From the NCBI GenBank assembly GCA_021199855.1, contig JAJQHD010000037.1, forward strand, positions 124,001 to 188,000: 64,000 nt of DNA. Reading direction: 5' to 3'. Both the position numbers and the translations under genes were made by a program. Under the pieces are notes generated by a model. That model was not told the DNA's origin, ran no database searches, and saw only the letters and a list, made by a program, of their open reading frames with translations. Shown here piece by piece: positions 1 to 7,755 of the stretch. The stretch is from Oscillospiraceae bacterium. GTDB taxonomy: Bacteria > Bacillota > Clostridia > Oscillospirales > Ruminococcaceae. Each line of letters begins with the position of its first letter. Positions within the stretch are counted from its first letter, which is position 1.

Positions 1-1004
1 ATCTGGGCACAGCCAAGAGTTTCAACGGCGGTGAGTTTGCGGATTATGGCGTTACGCTTTGACATGTTGGTAACGCCTATTGAAAGGACAACCGTTACTA
101 CAGCGGCAAGTCCTTCCGGAATAGCGGCAACTGCCAGCGAAACAGCAATCATGAATGAATCAAGAACCAGTTCGAAGTTCATACTTCCAGCTCTTAACAG
201 CTGGACAGCGAAAACGATAACGCAGATTCCAAGAACCAGCCACGTGAGAACCTTAGAAAGCTGATTGAGCTTGATCTGAAGAGGAGTTTCGCCCTCTTCT
301 GCATTCTGCAATGCATCGGCAATCTTGCCCATTTCGGTGTCCATGCCGGTTGCAGTTACGACTGCTGTGCCTCTGCCGTAGACGATGGTAGAGCCCATGT
401 AGAGCATGTTCTTTCTGTCGCCTAAAAGTACATCCTTCTCGCCGTCTTTGAGGTTTATAATATCTATAAACTTATTGACAGGAACAGACTCACCCGTCAG
501 CGCAGCTTCCTCAGCTTTAAGGCTGGCGCTTGACAGGATTCGCAGGTCGGCAGGTACAGCGTCTCCGGCTTCGAGTATTACAATATCTCCGACTACAAGC
601 TCTTCGCTCCTGACAGTAGTAATCTTGCCATCACGCATGACTTTTGAAGTTGCGGCGGACATCTCCTGCAAGGCTTCAATTGCCTTTTCAGCTTTGCTTT
701 CCTGGTAGACGCCTAAGACAGCGTTTACTATTACAACAAACAGGATGATAATAACATCGGCAAAGCTATCGTTCTCAACGACCGCCAGAATTCCACTGAC
801 TAAAGCCGCAACCAGAAGAATTATAATCATCGGGTCGGCGAGCTCTTCTAAAAACCTTCTTATAAGGCTCTTGCCCTTTTTGGCGGCTAATACATTTTTG
901 CCGTCACGTTCAAGACGTTTCCCGGCTTCTTCTGAGCTGAGACCATTTTCAGAAGAACCAAGTTCGTTTAGAACCGTTTCTTTTTCTTCACAATAATATC
1001 TCAC
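1..1004 (-). CDS. P-type cation-transporting ATPase (P2 type), N-terminal part
   Basis: Membrane ATPase that would pump a divalent cation out of the cytoplasm. I translated 334 residues from a GTG start at 1004, which follows a GGAG Shine-Dalgarno by about 8 bases; the gene runs off the left edge before the DKTG phosphorylation motif. Visible parts are a cation-ATPase N domain, two early membrane segments (about residues 57-76 and 82-98), the actuator motif LTGES (about 170-173) and the M4 ion-binding motif PEGL (about 296-299), typical of SERCA/PMCA-like Ca2+ or Mn2+ pumps. It starts 19 bases after mntP on the same strand, so it probably shares the manganese riboswitch. Mn2+ export is therefore inferred; Ca2+ is the alternative. 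Confidence 0.88.
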   Translation of the reverse strand, partial: MRYYCEEKETVLNELGSSENGLSSEEAGKRLERDGKNVLAAKKGKSLIRRFLEELADPMIIILLVAALVSGILAVVENDSFADVIIILFVVIVNAVLGVYQESKAEKAIEALQEMSAATSKVMRDGKITTVRSEELVVGDIVILEAGDAVPADLRILSSASLKAEEAALTGESVPVNKFIDIINLKDGEKDVLLGDRKNMLYMGSTIVYGRGTAVVTATGMDTEMGKIADALQNAEEGETPLQIKLNQLSKVLTWLVLGICVIVFAVQLLRAGSMNFELVLDSFMIAVSLAVAAIPEGLAAVVTVVLSIGVTNMSKRNAIIRKLTAVETLGCAQ

Positions 1005-1023
1005 AACAATTCTCCTTTAGTTT

Positions 1024-1611
1024 TTATCCGACAATACCGGTGATAAATATCTCAAGACCGATAGCTATCAGAATTACTCCACCTAAAATCTGTGCCTTGT
1101 TTGAAAGCTTGGTCCCGAATTTCTTTCCGATGATAAGTCCTGCGATGCAGATTACAAACGTGACTGCCGCAATTATCAGAGACGCCACAAGTGCCATCAG
1201 CCAATTGTAATCGGAAATGGTGAAACCAACTGAAAGTGCGTCTATTGATGTTGCAACGCCCTGAATCAGAAGTGCGACAATTCCTAGACCCATCCTTTCC
1301 TCTTCTGACTCACTCTTCTTTGTTCCTTCAGCAATCATTCTTCCTCCGATGAAGCCAAGAAGCAAGAGCGCAATCCACGGGATCAGCTTTTCAAACGTCG
1401 TGAAATACTGAACGATTGTATGTACACATATCCAGCCTATCATTGGCATCAGAGCCTGAAATCCGGCAAACACGCCTGCAATTTCACACATCTTGCCTTT
1501 ACCCATTTTTGGCTCATTAAGACCGTTTGCCATAGATACGGAGAAAGCATCCATAGCCAATCCGACTCCCAGCAAAGCACTATTGAAGAAGAACAAAAAG
1601 CTCCACTCCAT
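1024..1611 (-). CDS. mntP: Manganese efflux pump MntP
   Basis: Small integral membrane exporter of Mn2+ (MntP/YebN, DUF204 family), 195 residues with about six membrane helices in two related halves. Each half carries the family's intramembrane acidic motif: AMDAFS near residue 21 in the first and SIDALSVG in the second. An open frame continues further upstream, but it crosses the riboswitch and terminator. I chose ATG 1611, preceded by GGAGG about 12 bases upstream, because the protein then begins at the first helix as the family does. It is the first gene after a yybP-ykoY leader and is followed closely by a P-type ATPase. Regulation by Mn2+-dependent termination is expected. Confidence 0.92.
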   Translation of the reverse strand: MEWSFLFFFNSALLGVGLAMDAFSVSMANGLNEPKMGKGKMCEIAGVFAGFQALMPMIGWICVHTIVQYFTTFEKLIPWIALLLLGFIGGRMIAEGTKKSESEEERMGLGIVALLIQGVATSIDALSVGFTISDYNWLMALVASLIIAAVTFVICIAGLIIGKKFGTKLSNKAQILGGVILIAIGLEIFITGIVG

Positions 1612-1641
1612 ATAACTATCTACCTCCGTTAATGTTGTAGC

Positions 1642-1678
1642 AAAAACCCAAGTACGACTGCCGAGCCGAACTTGGGTG
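1642..1678 (-). terminator. Intrinsic terminator of the manganese riboswitch
   Basis: Minus-strand hairpin with perfect 8-base arms ACCCAAGT/ACTTGGGT followed directly by a run of five T. It lies between the yybP-ykoY aptamer and mntP, so it is the expression platform: Mn2+ binding should favour antitermination. Confidence 0.85.
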
Positions 1679-1714
1679 TATAAATCAGATATACGACACT
1701 TGTACAGCTTTACA

Positions 1715-1850
1715 GTTATACATGAGTCTCGCAATTTAAAACAAGCCAGATGTAGCCGCTTCACGCCATCTAAATGCTAATACGCTACAATCAGGATGTT
1801 GACTTGCTACACAGAAAACTGCGCTTGCTACTCCCTCACGGGATATTCAC
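1715..1850 (-). ncRNA. yybP-ykoY manganese riboswitch
   Basis: The minus-strand leader carries the conserved blocks of the yybP-ykoY aptamer in the right order: GGGAGTAGC (1836-1828), GTCAACATCC (1803-1794) and GCGAGACTC (1732-1724), with intervening paired arms. The class binds Mn2+ and controls Mn exporters and P-type ATPases, and both gene types follow here. A terminator hairpin lies 40 bases downstream. Confidence 0.9.
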
Positions 1851-1858
1851 TAGTTAAA

Positions 1859-1887
1859 ATTATATCACCTGAGGTTTACTCTGTCAA
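1859..1887 (-). promoter_or_regulatory. Sigma-A promoter of the Mn riboswitch operon
   Basis: Consensus -35 TTGACA (1887-1882), 17-base spacer and -10 TATAAT (1864-1859). Transcription would start near 1852, just ahead of the aptamer. Confidence 0.85.
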
Positions 1888-1975
1888 GCTTTTTTAAACA
1901 AGATTTTTGTGACTTTCGGCTCGAAAATGCTGTTTTTGGGACAAAGGAATATTTTTGTGAAGAAGTGCAAGCGCA

Positions 1976-2013
1976 GAAAAAGTCCCGTCTCACCACTATA
2001 TGAGACAGGACTC
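1976..2013 (-). terminator. Terminator after folD
   Basis: Minus-strand hairpin with arms AGTCCTGTCTCA/TGAGACGGGACT (one G-T pair) followed by TTTT. It begins nine bases after the folD stop and ends the lgt-folD transcript. Confidence 0.85.
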
Positions 2014-2021
2014 ACTTATTA

Positions 2022-2876
2022 TTACTTGACCACTGAAAGCTTTGCCGCGGTATAGGTGTTCTCCATCAGCATGGCTATCGTCATGGGACCTACTCCTCCG
2101 GGTACAGGAGTTATGAATCCTGCAACCTTTGAAGCCGCCCTGAAATCAACATCTCCGCAAAGCTTGCCGTTGGCATCACGGTTCATTCCGACATCGATGA
2201 CAACTGCGCCAGGCTTGATCATGTCGCCGGTGATGAGCTTCTGCTTACCGACTGCCGCTACAAGGATATCAGCTTCACGACAGATATCACCCAGATTTTC
2301 TGTCTTTGAGTGGCAGACAGTGACTGTTCCATTTGCCTGCAAGAGAAGCATTGCCATCGGTTTTCCGACTATATTGCTTCTTCCAACAACCACACATCTC
2401 TTCCCTGCCACTTCCGTACCGGTCGACTTAATGAGCTCCATTACTCCAGCGGGAGTACAGGGCGCAAAGTCGCCGCCACCGGTAACAAGCTTGCCGACGT
2501 TTATCGGATGAAAGCAGTCGACATCTTTTTTGGGAGTGATTGCCGCTATTATCTCGTCCTCGTCAATATGCTTAGGAAGAGGGAGCTGAACCAATATGCC
2601 GTGAATCTCCGGATTCTTATTGAGAGTATCGATAAGCTCCAGAAGAACTATCTCAGGCGTTTCAGCCGGAAGGACATACTCAAATGACTTGAATCCGACT
2701 TCCTCACAGGCTTTCTTCTTGTTTCTTACATATATTTTTGATGCAGGATCGTTTCCTACAAGAACCACTGCAAGACCGGGAGTTATCTTTGAGGTCTTTT
2801 CGAAGCGAATAGCATCCTTGCGAATTCTTTCCTTTACTGCCGCCGCAACGGCTTTTCCATCTATAATTTCTGCCAT
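2022..2876 (-). CDS. folD: Bifunctional methylene-THF dehydrogenase/cyclohydrolase FolD
   Basis: Cytoplasmic enzyme of one-carbon metabolism that interconverts 5,10-methylene-THF, methenyl-THF and 10-formyl-THF. The 284-residue length is normal for the family. Visible motifs are YVRNKKKA (about 49-56, with the catalytic lysine), QLPLP (97-101), the dinucleotide-binding GRSNIVGKP (165-173) and PGGVGPMT near the C terminus. AAGGGG precedes the ATG. It lies 26 bases behind lgt on the same strand and is followed by a strong terminator, so lgt and folD look like one transcript with no obvious functional link. Confidence 0.96.
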   Translation of the reverse strand: MAEIIDGKAVAAAVKERIRKDAIRFEKTSKITPGLAVVLVGNDPASKIYVRNKKKACEEVGFKSFEYVLPAETPEIVLLELIDTLNKNPEIHGILVQLPLPKHIDEDEIIAAITPKKDVDCFHPINVGKLVTGGGDFAPCTPAGVMELIKSTGTEVAGKRCVVVGRSNIVGKPMAMLLLQANGTVTVCHSKTENLGDICREADILVAAVGKQKLITGDMIKPGAVVIDVGMNRDANGKLCGDVDFRAASKVAGFITPVPGGVGPMTIAMLMENTYTAAKLSVVK

Positions 2877-2902
2877 ATAATTCCCCTTTGTAGTCTTAAA
2901 TA

Positions 2903-4129
2903 TTATTCCTTGTTTTCTTTTACACTTTCGGTTTCAAGCTCAGGCTTGGGTTCTTCGTCGGGGTCGGCTTCTTCTTCAGATTCAGATTCTTCTTCATTTG
3001 GAGCTTCGCCATCTTCGTTCAGAAACTCATCTGCAAGGATATGCTGATCCTCGTCGACAATATGCTCATTCTCTTCAAGGCTTTCGTTCTGACCTTTCTT
3101 TGTCTTTTTGTATGCTTCCTTGAGAAGACCCTTTGATTCATCGGTATCGCAATAGAGGACATAGCCTCCGAGCTTCTTTCCACGGATATACATGTACACA
3201 AGCATAATCACTGCAAACATGAAGCAGGCGCCGGCAAGAAGCTGTGAAACCTTGAGCGAAATCGTATCGTTATTGATAAGATACAAGCTGTCGGTTCGGA
3301 GTCCCTCAATCCAGAACCTGCCAAAGCCATACCAGCCGATATACATAAGGAACAGCTGACCGTCGAATTTACGATGCTTTGAATAAATATGAAGAAGTAT
3401 GAAGCCTAATAGGCACCAGAGCGATTCATACAGGAAGCACGGATGTGCAAGCATATCCACAGCACGATTCGTTACTACGGAAGTGTTATCGGGATATACG
3501 AAGAAGTAGATACCATTCAGGATGCTCTTTGAGACCATTCCCCAAGGAAGCGAGCCGGCTGCTTCGGAATAACCATATGCCTCTTGATTGAAGAAGTTGC
3601 CCCAACGTCCAAGACACTGACCGATGAGGAAGCCCATACCAGCAAGGTCGAGCATTGGTGCAAGCTTGACTTTCCGGATTTTTGCCATTATTCCACCGAT
3701 TAAAAGTCCACCGATTATGCCGCCATAGATAGCGAGTCCGCCATCACGGATGTTGAATATCTCCGCAAAGTCCAGAGTTCCCTCTTCTGTCATATAATTC
3801 TCAATGCTGAATACAACATAATAGAGTCTTGCGCCGATTATTCCGCCGATGAGACCGGCGAGAACCGTATCGGTTACTCTGTCGATATCGAGACCGAACT
3901 TACGGCATCTCGAAAATGCGTATATCATTGCGAGAACCATTCCAAGTGCAATCAGGAAACCATACCAATAGATGTCGAGATTGATTCCCGGAATCGTGAA
4001 CATTACGTTGTCGATTGAAAGCCCATTCGGGAAGAGCTTGGTGAACAGAGTACTGTTCGGAAAATAGATAACATTGCCGTCGCTGTCGAGAAGCTCACGG
4101 ACAAAGTTAGAAGTCATTGCTAAGGTCAT
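2903..4129 (-). CDS. lgt: Prolipoprotein diacylglyceryl transferase Lgt with acidic tail
   Basis: Membrane enzyme that moves diacylglycerol from phosphatidylglycerol onto the lipobox cysteine of prolipoproteins, the first step of lipoprotein maturation. The polytopic core contains GGLAIYGGIIGG and the Lgt signature GRWGNFFNQEAYG. The lipoproteins in this window (57384-58559, 60768-61085, 61864-63846) are plausible substrates. At 408 residues it is much longer than the usual 260-300. The extra length is a highly charged C-terminal tail of roughly 80 residues, very rich in Glu and Asp, predicted to be cytoplasmic and disordered. The start follows GAAAGG by nine bases. Confidence 0.94.
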   Translation of the reverse strand: MTLAMTSNFVRELLDSDGNVIYFPNSTLFTKLFPNGLSIDNVMFTIPGINLDIYWYGFLIALGMVLAMIYAFSRCRKFGLDIDRVTDTVLAGLIGGIIGARLYYVVFSIENYMTEEGTLDFAEIFNIRDGGLAIYGGIIGGLLIGGIMAKIRKVKLAPMLDLAGMGFLIGQCLGRWGNFFNQEAYGYSEAAGSLPWGMVSKSILNGIYFFVYPDNTSVVTNRAVDMLAHPCFLYESLWCLLGFILLHIYSKHRKFDGQLFLMYIGWYGFGRFWIEGLRTDSLYLINNDTISLKVSQLLAGACFMFAVIMLVYMYIRGKKLGGYVLYCDTDESKGLLKEAYKKTKKGQNESLEENEHIVDEDQHILADEFLNEDGEAPNEEESESEEEADPDEEPKPELETESVKENKE

Positions 4130-4290
4130 ATGAGGATACCTTTCATATAAATTTGGTGCTTATATCCATATCCACCTAGGCTATTGTATCACAATGCAAG
4201 GTTTATTGCAAGAGTTACACATTAATTTCATCTTTCATATTGCTTAATACATATATTCGTGGTAACAAGCATAGTTTTTCTTAGGAAAGA

Positions 4291-4316
4291 TAAAGCGCGT
4301 ACCGAAATACGCGCTT
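4291..4316 (-). terminator. Terminator-like hairpin after abrB
   Basis: Arms AAGCGCGTA/TACGCGCTT around a six-base loop, followed on the minus strand by a T-rich but interrupted tail. It sits 25 bases after the abrB stop. Confidence 0.65.
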
Positions 4317-4340
4317 AGCTTATACGACATATAAGTAGAA

Positions 4341-4589
4341 TCAGACGTCCATTTCCTTGATCTTCTTCAGGCAAGCCGGGCAAATATGCTTGTTGCCGAA
4401 TGGAATGATATCCTCGCCTTCGCCACAGAGGGCACAGGAATTGGAGTACTTTCTGAGGATGATATTGTCACCGTCAGTCAGAATCTCGATGGGATCCTTG
4501 ATGTTGAGATCCATAGATTTTCTGAGCTCCATCGGGATAACGATTCTTCCGAGCTCGTCGATTCTTCTTACAATACCAGTTGATTTCAT
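4341..4589 (-). CDS. AbrB/SpoVT-family transcriptional regulator
   Basis: An 82-residue DNA-binding protein. Residues 1-47 form a swapped-hairpin AbrB domain, with the characteristic GIVRRIDELGRIVIPMELR stretch and a short hydrophobic core. The C terminus holds two Cys pairs (CALC and CPAC, with a His before the second) that look like a small zinc-binding unit. In Bacillus, AbrB-type proteins are transition-state repressors and SpoVT is a sporulation regulator. The gene is divergent from spmA, so a role in timing sporulation genes is possible but only inferred. AAGGAGG lies eight bases before the ATG. Confidence 0.9.
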   Translation of the reverse strand: MKSTGIVRRIDELGRIVIPMELRKSMDLNIKDPIEILTDGDNIILRKYSNSCALCGEGEDIIPFGNKHICPACLKKIKEMDV

Positions 4590-4620
4590 AATGTCGTACC
4601 TCCTTGACGTTTATGCTAAT

Positions 4621-4649
4621 ATTATACAGCATAATTCGACATAATGCAA
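4621..4649 (-). promoter_or_regulatory. Promoter of the abrB-like gene
   Basis: TTGCAT (4649-4644), 17-base spacer and TATAAT (4626-4621) on the minus strand, about 30 bases before the start codon. Confidence 0.75.
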
Positions 4650-4726
4650 GTGCCAATCGAGGTAAAATTTCAGAAATTGGTGTGAAAAGGCAATTTTTAT
4701 GTCATCTTATGAAAGGAGTATTAAGT

Positions 4727-5314
4727 ATGATAGATTTTATACTTGCGGGAATTATCGCAATCTCCTGCATTTATGGCTTCATTAACGGTGGAGCAGATGC
4801 AGTCTCAAACGCAGTTCTCACCAGTGAACAAACTGCGGTCACGCTGACATTAAGCATCTTAGGAGCAATGGCAACATGGGGAGGAGTTATGAAGCTGGCA
4901 GAAAAAAGCGGACTTACTGACAAAATCGCACGTCTCATAAGTCCGGTTATAAGTCTGATATTCAGAGGACTCGACAAAAATTCAAGGGCTTTCAAGGCGA
5001 TTGCAATGAACATAACTGCGAATCTGTTCGGTCTCGGAAACGCCGCTACTCCTCTTGGAATTGAAGCTATGATGGAGCTTAAAAATGAAGAAAACTGTGA
5101 AGAAATTGCATCAAGAAATATGATACTCCTGACTGTTATCAACACATCTTCTATCGAGCTCATACCGTCGACTGTTGCGACTTTGCGACTTACATATGGA
5201 AGTAAATCACCTATGGATATTCTGCCGTGCGTTATGATGGTTTCGGTATTGTCACTGACGGCGGCTGTTGTGTGTGCATACGTCTTCGACGGAGTCGGAC
5301 GGAGGAAGAAGTGA
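4727..5314 (+). CDS. spmA: Spore maturation protein A
   Basis: A 195-residue membrane protein of the nucleoside-recognition/gate family, equivalent to Bacillus SpmA, which is needed for dehydration of the spore core. The sequence shows several hydrophobic helices and the conserved segment NLFGLGNAATPLGIEAM. The ATG at 4727 is used because GAAAGGAG lies just upstream; a longer open frame begins at 4604 without a good ribosome site. Its stop overlaps the spmB start in a GTGA arrangement, indicating translational coupling. Confidence 0.93.
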   Translation: MIDFILAGIIAISCIYGFINGGADAVSNAVLTSEQTAVTLTLSILGAMATWGGVMKLAEKSGLTDKIARLISPVISLIFRGLDKNSRAFKAIAMNITANLFGLGNAATPLGIEAMMELKNEENCEEIASRNMILLTVINTSSIELIPSTVATLRLTYGSKSPMDILPCVMMVSVLSLTAAVVCAYVFDGVGRRKK

Positions 5315-5832
5315 GAATAACAAGTCTTGTCGTTCCGGTATTTATCCTAGGAGTGATTCTATACAGCCTTCACAAGAAAGTCGGAGTCTTCGACACATTC
5401 ATAGAAGGAGCGAAGGAAAATATCGCTATTTGCTTTGACATACTTCCCTCTTTGGTTGCGCTTATGCTTGCGGTCGAGATGTTCAAGGCGTCTGGTGCTC
5501 TTTCAGCATTGACTGAGCTTTTAGAACCGATTACTTTTGTTATCGGAATACCGTCTGAATGTGTGCCTTTGGCACTTATGAGACCGGTTTCGGGAAGCGG
5601 TGCTCTATCGATGCTCGACAGCATTCTCTCAGAATACGGCGCGGACAGCTTTATCGGACAGGTTGCAAGCGTTCTGATGGGTTCAACCGAAACTACTCTC
5701 TACACAGTAGCAGTTTACTTTGGTGCCGTCAAGATAAAAAAGACATGTCATGCACTGCCATCGGCTCTCTTCGGTGATTTTACGGCGTTTTTGCTTTCAG
5801 CGCTAGCTGTGAGACTGCTTTTCGGAGAATAG
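5311..5832 (+). CDS. spmB: Spore maturation protein B
   Basis: Partner of SpmA, 173 residues, polytopic, from the same gate/nucleoside-recognition family. Recognisable features are the N-terminal helix ITSLVVPVFILG, the segment LALMRPVSGSGALSML and the STETTLYTVAVYFG region. The start is a GTG at 5311 overlapping the spmA stop by four bases, with GGAGGAAG just upstream. In Bacillus, spmAB mutants make spores with poorly dehydrated cores. spmA and spmB form a two-gene operon here. Confidence 0.93.
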   Translation: MRITSLVVPVFILGVILYSLHKKVGVFDTFIEGAKENIAICFDILPSLVALMLAVEMFKASGALSALTELLEPITFVIGIPSECVPLALMRPVSGSGALSMLDSILSEYGADSFIGQVASVLMGSTETTLYTVAVYFGAVKIKKTCHALPSALFGDFTAFLLSALAVRLLFGE

Positions 5833-5833
5833 C

Positions 5834-6601
5834 TCAGCGCTCGACTATTCTCTCTATGTGAGAAGCCTTGCCGGTTTTCTCGTCGAACTCGACCATGACA
5901 GCGTTTATGAAACAGGGAGTGTCGGCTTCCATAAATCTCACGGGATAATTGAGTCTCTGCTTTTCGATTGCAATCTCCTTGTTGACGCCGAGGACAGATT
6001 CCTCCGGTCCGGTCATTCCTACGTCGGTGATATATGCTGTTCCTCCAGAAAGTATCGTCTCATCGGCTGTCTGGACATGGGTGTGGGTTCCGAAAACTCC
6101 AGTGACTCTTCCAGCAAGGTAGTACCCGAGGGCTTTCTTTTCGGCTGTAGCTTCGGCGTGAAAGTCGACGAAGATGTTTTTGGTTTCTATCTTGGAAAGC
6201 ACCTCGTCAGCGGTTCTAAAAGGATTCGCAAGCGGTTCCATATAGATTACGCCCATCAGGTTTACGACTGCAATCTGGCATCTGCCCATATCGAGGGTAT
6301 AGTAGCCCTTTCCGCAGACCTCATCCGAATAGTTTGCCGGTCGAAGAAGATGTGGAACCGAATCGAAAATCTGGACGGATTCACGGCGCTTGAAAGCGTG
6401 GTTGCCGGTTGTTATGACATCGGCGCCGATTCTCGTAAGAAAATCGCAGGAATGGACGGTAATTCCGTTGCCGGAGGCGGAGTTTTCGCCATTGATGACG
6501 GTTACGTCTATTTTATATCTGCGCTTGATTTCGTGCAGTTTTGACGCGAGAAAGTCACAACCCGTCTGCGCAACGACGTCACCAATCATAAGTAATCTCA
6601 T
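5834..6601 (-). CDS. ymdB: YmdB-family metallophosphoesterase
   Basis: A 255-residue cytoplasmic phosphoesterase with the binuclear-metal motifs of the TIGR00282/YmdB family: GDVVAQTG near the N terminus, NGENSASGNGIT and GNHAF. Bacillus YmdB hydrolyses 2',3'-cyclic nucleotides and affects biofilm and motility gene expression. The ATG at 6601 follows AGGAGG and overlaps the ttcA stop by four bases, so the two are translationally coupled. It converges with spmB, leaving one base between stop codons. Confidence 0.92.
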   Translation of the reverse strand: MRLLMIGDVVAQTGCDFLASKLHEIKRRYKIDVTVINGENSASGNGITVHSCDFLTRIGADVITTGNHAFKRRESVQIFDSVPHLLRPANYSDEVCGKGYYTLDMGRCQIAVVNLMGVIYMEPLANPFRTADEVLSKIETKNIFVDFHAEATAEKKALGYYLAGRVTGVFGTHTHVQTADETILSGGTAYITDVGMTGPEESVLGVNKEIAIEKQRLNYPVRFMEADTPCFINAVMVEFDEKTGKASHIERIVER

Positions 6602-7329
6602 TCTGAAACCTCCTTGAACCCCCATCCGTCAACTCCGGAGCGCCTCATTGCCCCGAAAATACGGTCGGTGAAGCCTTTATCCACATGTTCACGTTCTCTC
6701 AGAAACTCTTTCATATCCTGCCGCTTGGTAACGCCATCGGCAGGACATTTTGATTTCACTATTTCAATATTATTTCTGCGTGCGGCGTTTTTAATCTCTC
6801 TTTCTGGAGCAAAAACAAGTGGTCTGATTATAGTAATATCACTTCTGTCGAGATAAGTCTTCGGCGAAAAGCAACCGATTCTGCCTTCTATAAAAAGATT
6901 CATCATGAATGTTTCGACGACGTCATTGTAGTGGTGCCCAAGCGCCACTTTATTGCAACCGAGTTCTTTAGCTTTGCTGTTGAGCGCTCCCCTACGCATA
7001 TTGGCGCAGAGCGAGCAGGGATTGGATTCTTTTCTTATGTCGAAAACAATGCTTCCGATATCTGTTTTCTCTACAACATATGGGATGTTGTAATCATTGC
7101 AAAGCTTCTCAACCGGAGAATAATCGGTCTCAACTCCACCGAACTGAGGGTCGATTGTGAGAGCTGTTATACCGTAATCGATTCCGATAAACTGACGAAG
7201 GCGGACAAGCCCTGTAAGAAGGACAAGGCTGTCCTTTCCGCCGGAGACTCCTACTGCTATTTTGTCACCATCCTGAATCAGGTCAAATTCCGTAATTGCT
7301 TTACGCATGTATCCTAAAATTTTCTGCAT
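6598..7329 (-). CDS. ttcA: TtcA-like PP-loop tRNA thiolation enzyme
   Basis: A 243-residue PP-loop ATPase of the TtcA/TilS superfamily. It has the ATP pyrophosphatase loop SGGKDS (about 29-34), a CSLC pair before NMRRGAL, and HHYNDVVETFMMNLF. TtcA enzymes thiolate cytidine 32 of tRNAs using a [4Fe-4S] cluster. The family assignment is firm, but the exact modified base is inferred. It heads a ttcA-ymdB operon with its own promoter (7354-7382) directly downstream of a small-RNA terminator. Confidence 0.88.
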   Translation of the reverse strand: MQKILGYMRKAITEFDLIQDGDKIAVGVSGGKDSLVLLTGLVRLRQFIGIDYGITALTIDPQFGGVETDYSPVEKLCNDYNIPYVVEKTDIGSIVFDIRKESNPCSLCANMRRGALNSKAKELGCNKVALGHHYNDVVETFMMNLFIEGRIGCFSPKTYLDRSDITIIRPLVFAPEREIKNAARRNNIEIVKSKCPADGVTKRQDMKEFLREREHVDKGFTDRIFGAMRRSGVDGWGFKEVSE

Positions 7330-7353
7330 GGCAAAGTCCTTTCTATACCCTGC

Positions 7354-7382
7354 ATTATAGCATAATTTTTTCGCTTTGAAAA
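7354..7382 (-). promoter_or_regulatory. Promoter of ttcA-ymdB
   Basis: TTTTCA (7382-7377), 17-base spacer and TATAAT (7359-7354), about 25 bases before the ttcA start. Confidence 0.6.
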
Positions 7383-7393
7383 TTATTTATCCG

Positions 7394-7540
7394 AAAAAGT
7401 AAAGTAAGAGAGGACAAAGTCACTCTCTTACTCCACCATTTACTTGGAACATTATATTATGAAGACAACTGTCAAAGTTAATAGTGCAGGTCTCCGGAAG
7501 AGAAGTCTTACATGCAATACTCTCTTTCGTCACCTTACAT
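7394..7540 (-). ncRNA. Candidate small RNA upstream of ttcA
   Basis: A minus-strand transcription unit of about 147 bases with no convincing reading frame. It starts after a promoter (7547-7574) and ends at a hairpin with perfect arms GTAAGAGAG/CTCTCTTAC (7431-7423 and 7412-7404) followed by TTTACTTTTT. Its 5' end begins GTAAGGTGACGAAAG, which can pair with the 3' CTTTGTC and CTTAC segments, competing with the terminator. It could be a stand-alone small RNA or a regulated leader of ttcA. I could not match it to a known family. Confidence 0.4.
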
Positions 7541-7546
7541 TATTAT

Positions 7547-7574
7547 ATTATACCGAATTTTCTGAAAAAGTAAA
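7547..7574 (-). promoter_or_regulatory. Promoter of the candidate small RNA
   Basis: TTTACT (7574-7569), 16-base spacer and TATAAT (7552-7547) on the minus strand. Confidence 0.55.
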
Positions 7575-7706
7575 GTGTCAAAATCGCCGAATATTTGCAT
7601 TTTTAAGCCCGTTTCATGGTTATATTGCACGATTTCGAGCTCACGATATGAAATTTTGAAACAGTTTTGACAATACCGCCGAGATGCGGGAAAATGGCGA
7701 TAGCTA

Positions 7707-7735
7707 TCCCTCCGTCACGAAATGCAACGGAGGGA
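7707..7735 (-). terminator. 3' hairpin after pckG
   Basis: Perfect nine-base arms TCCCTCCGT/ACGGAGGGA around an 11-base loop, 20 bases past the pckG stop. There is no good T run, so it may be a transcript-stabilising or Rho-assisted end. I saw no gene in 7575-7700; that stretch is AT-rich. Confidence 0.55.
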
Positions 7736-7755
7736 CAAAGAAATGTTGAACTGAG

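Noticed and set aside
7394-7540. Naming the RNA upstream of ttcA as 6S RNA
   Set aside because: Size and promoter/terminator fit, but I could not draw the single closing stem and central open bubble that define 6S RNA.
7444-7659. 71-codon open frame on the plus strand in the gap between ttcA and pckG
   Set aside because: No ribosome site and Cys/Phe-rich random-looking sequence; it overlaps the minus-strand RNA candidate and promoter.
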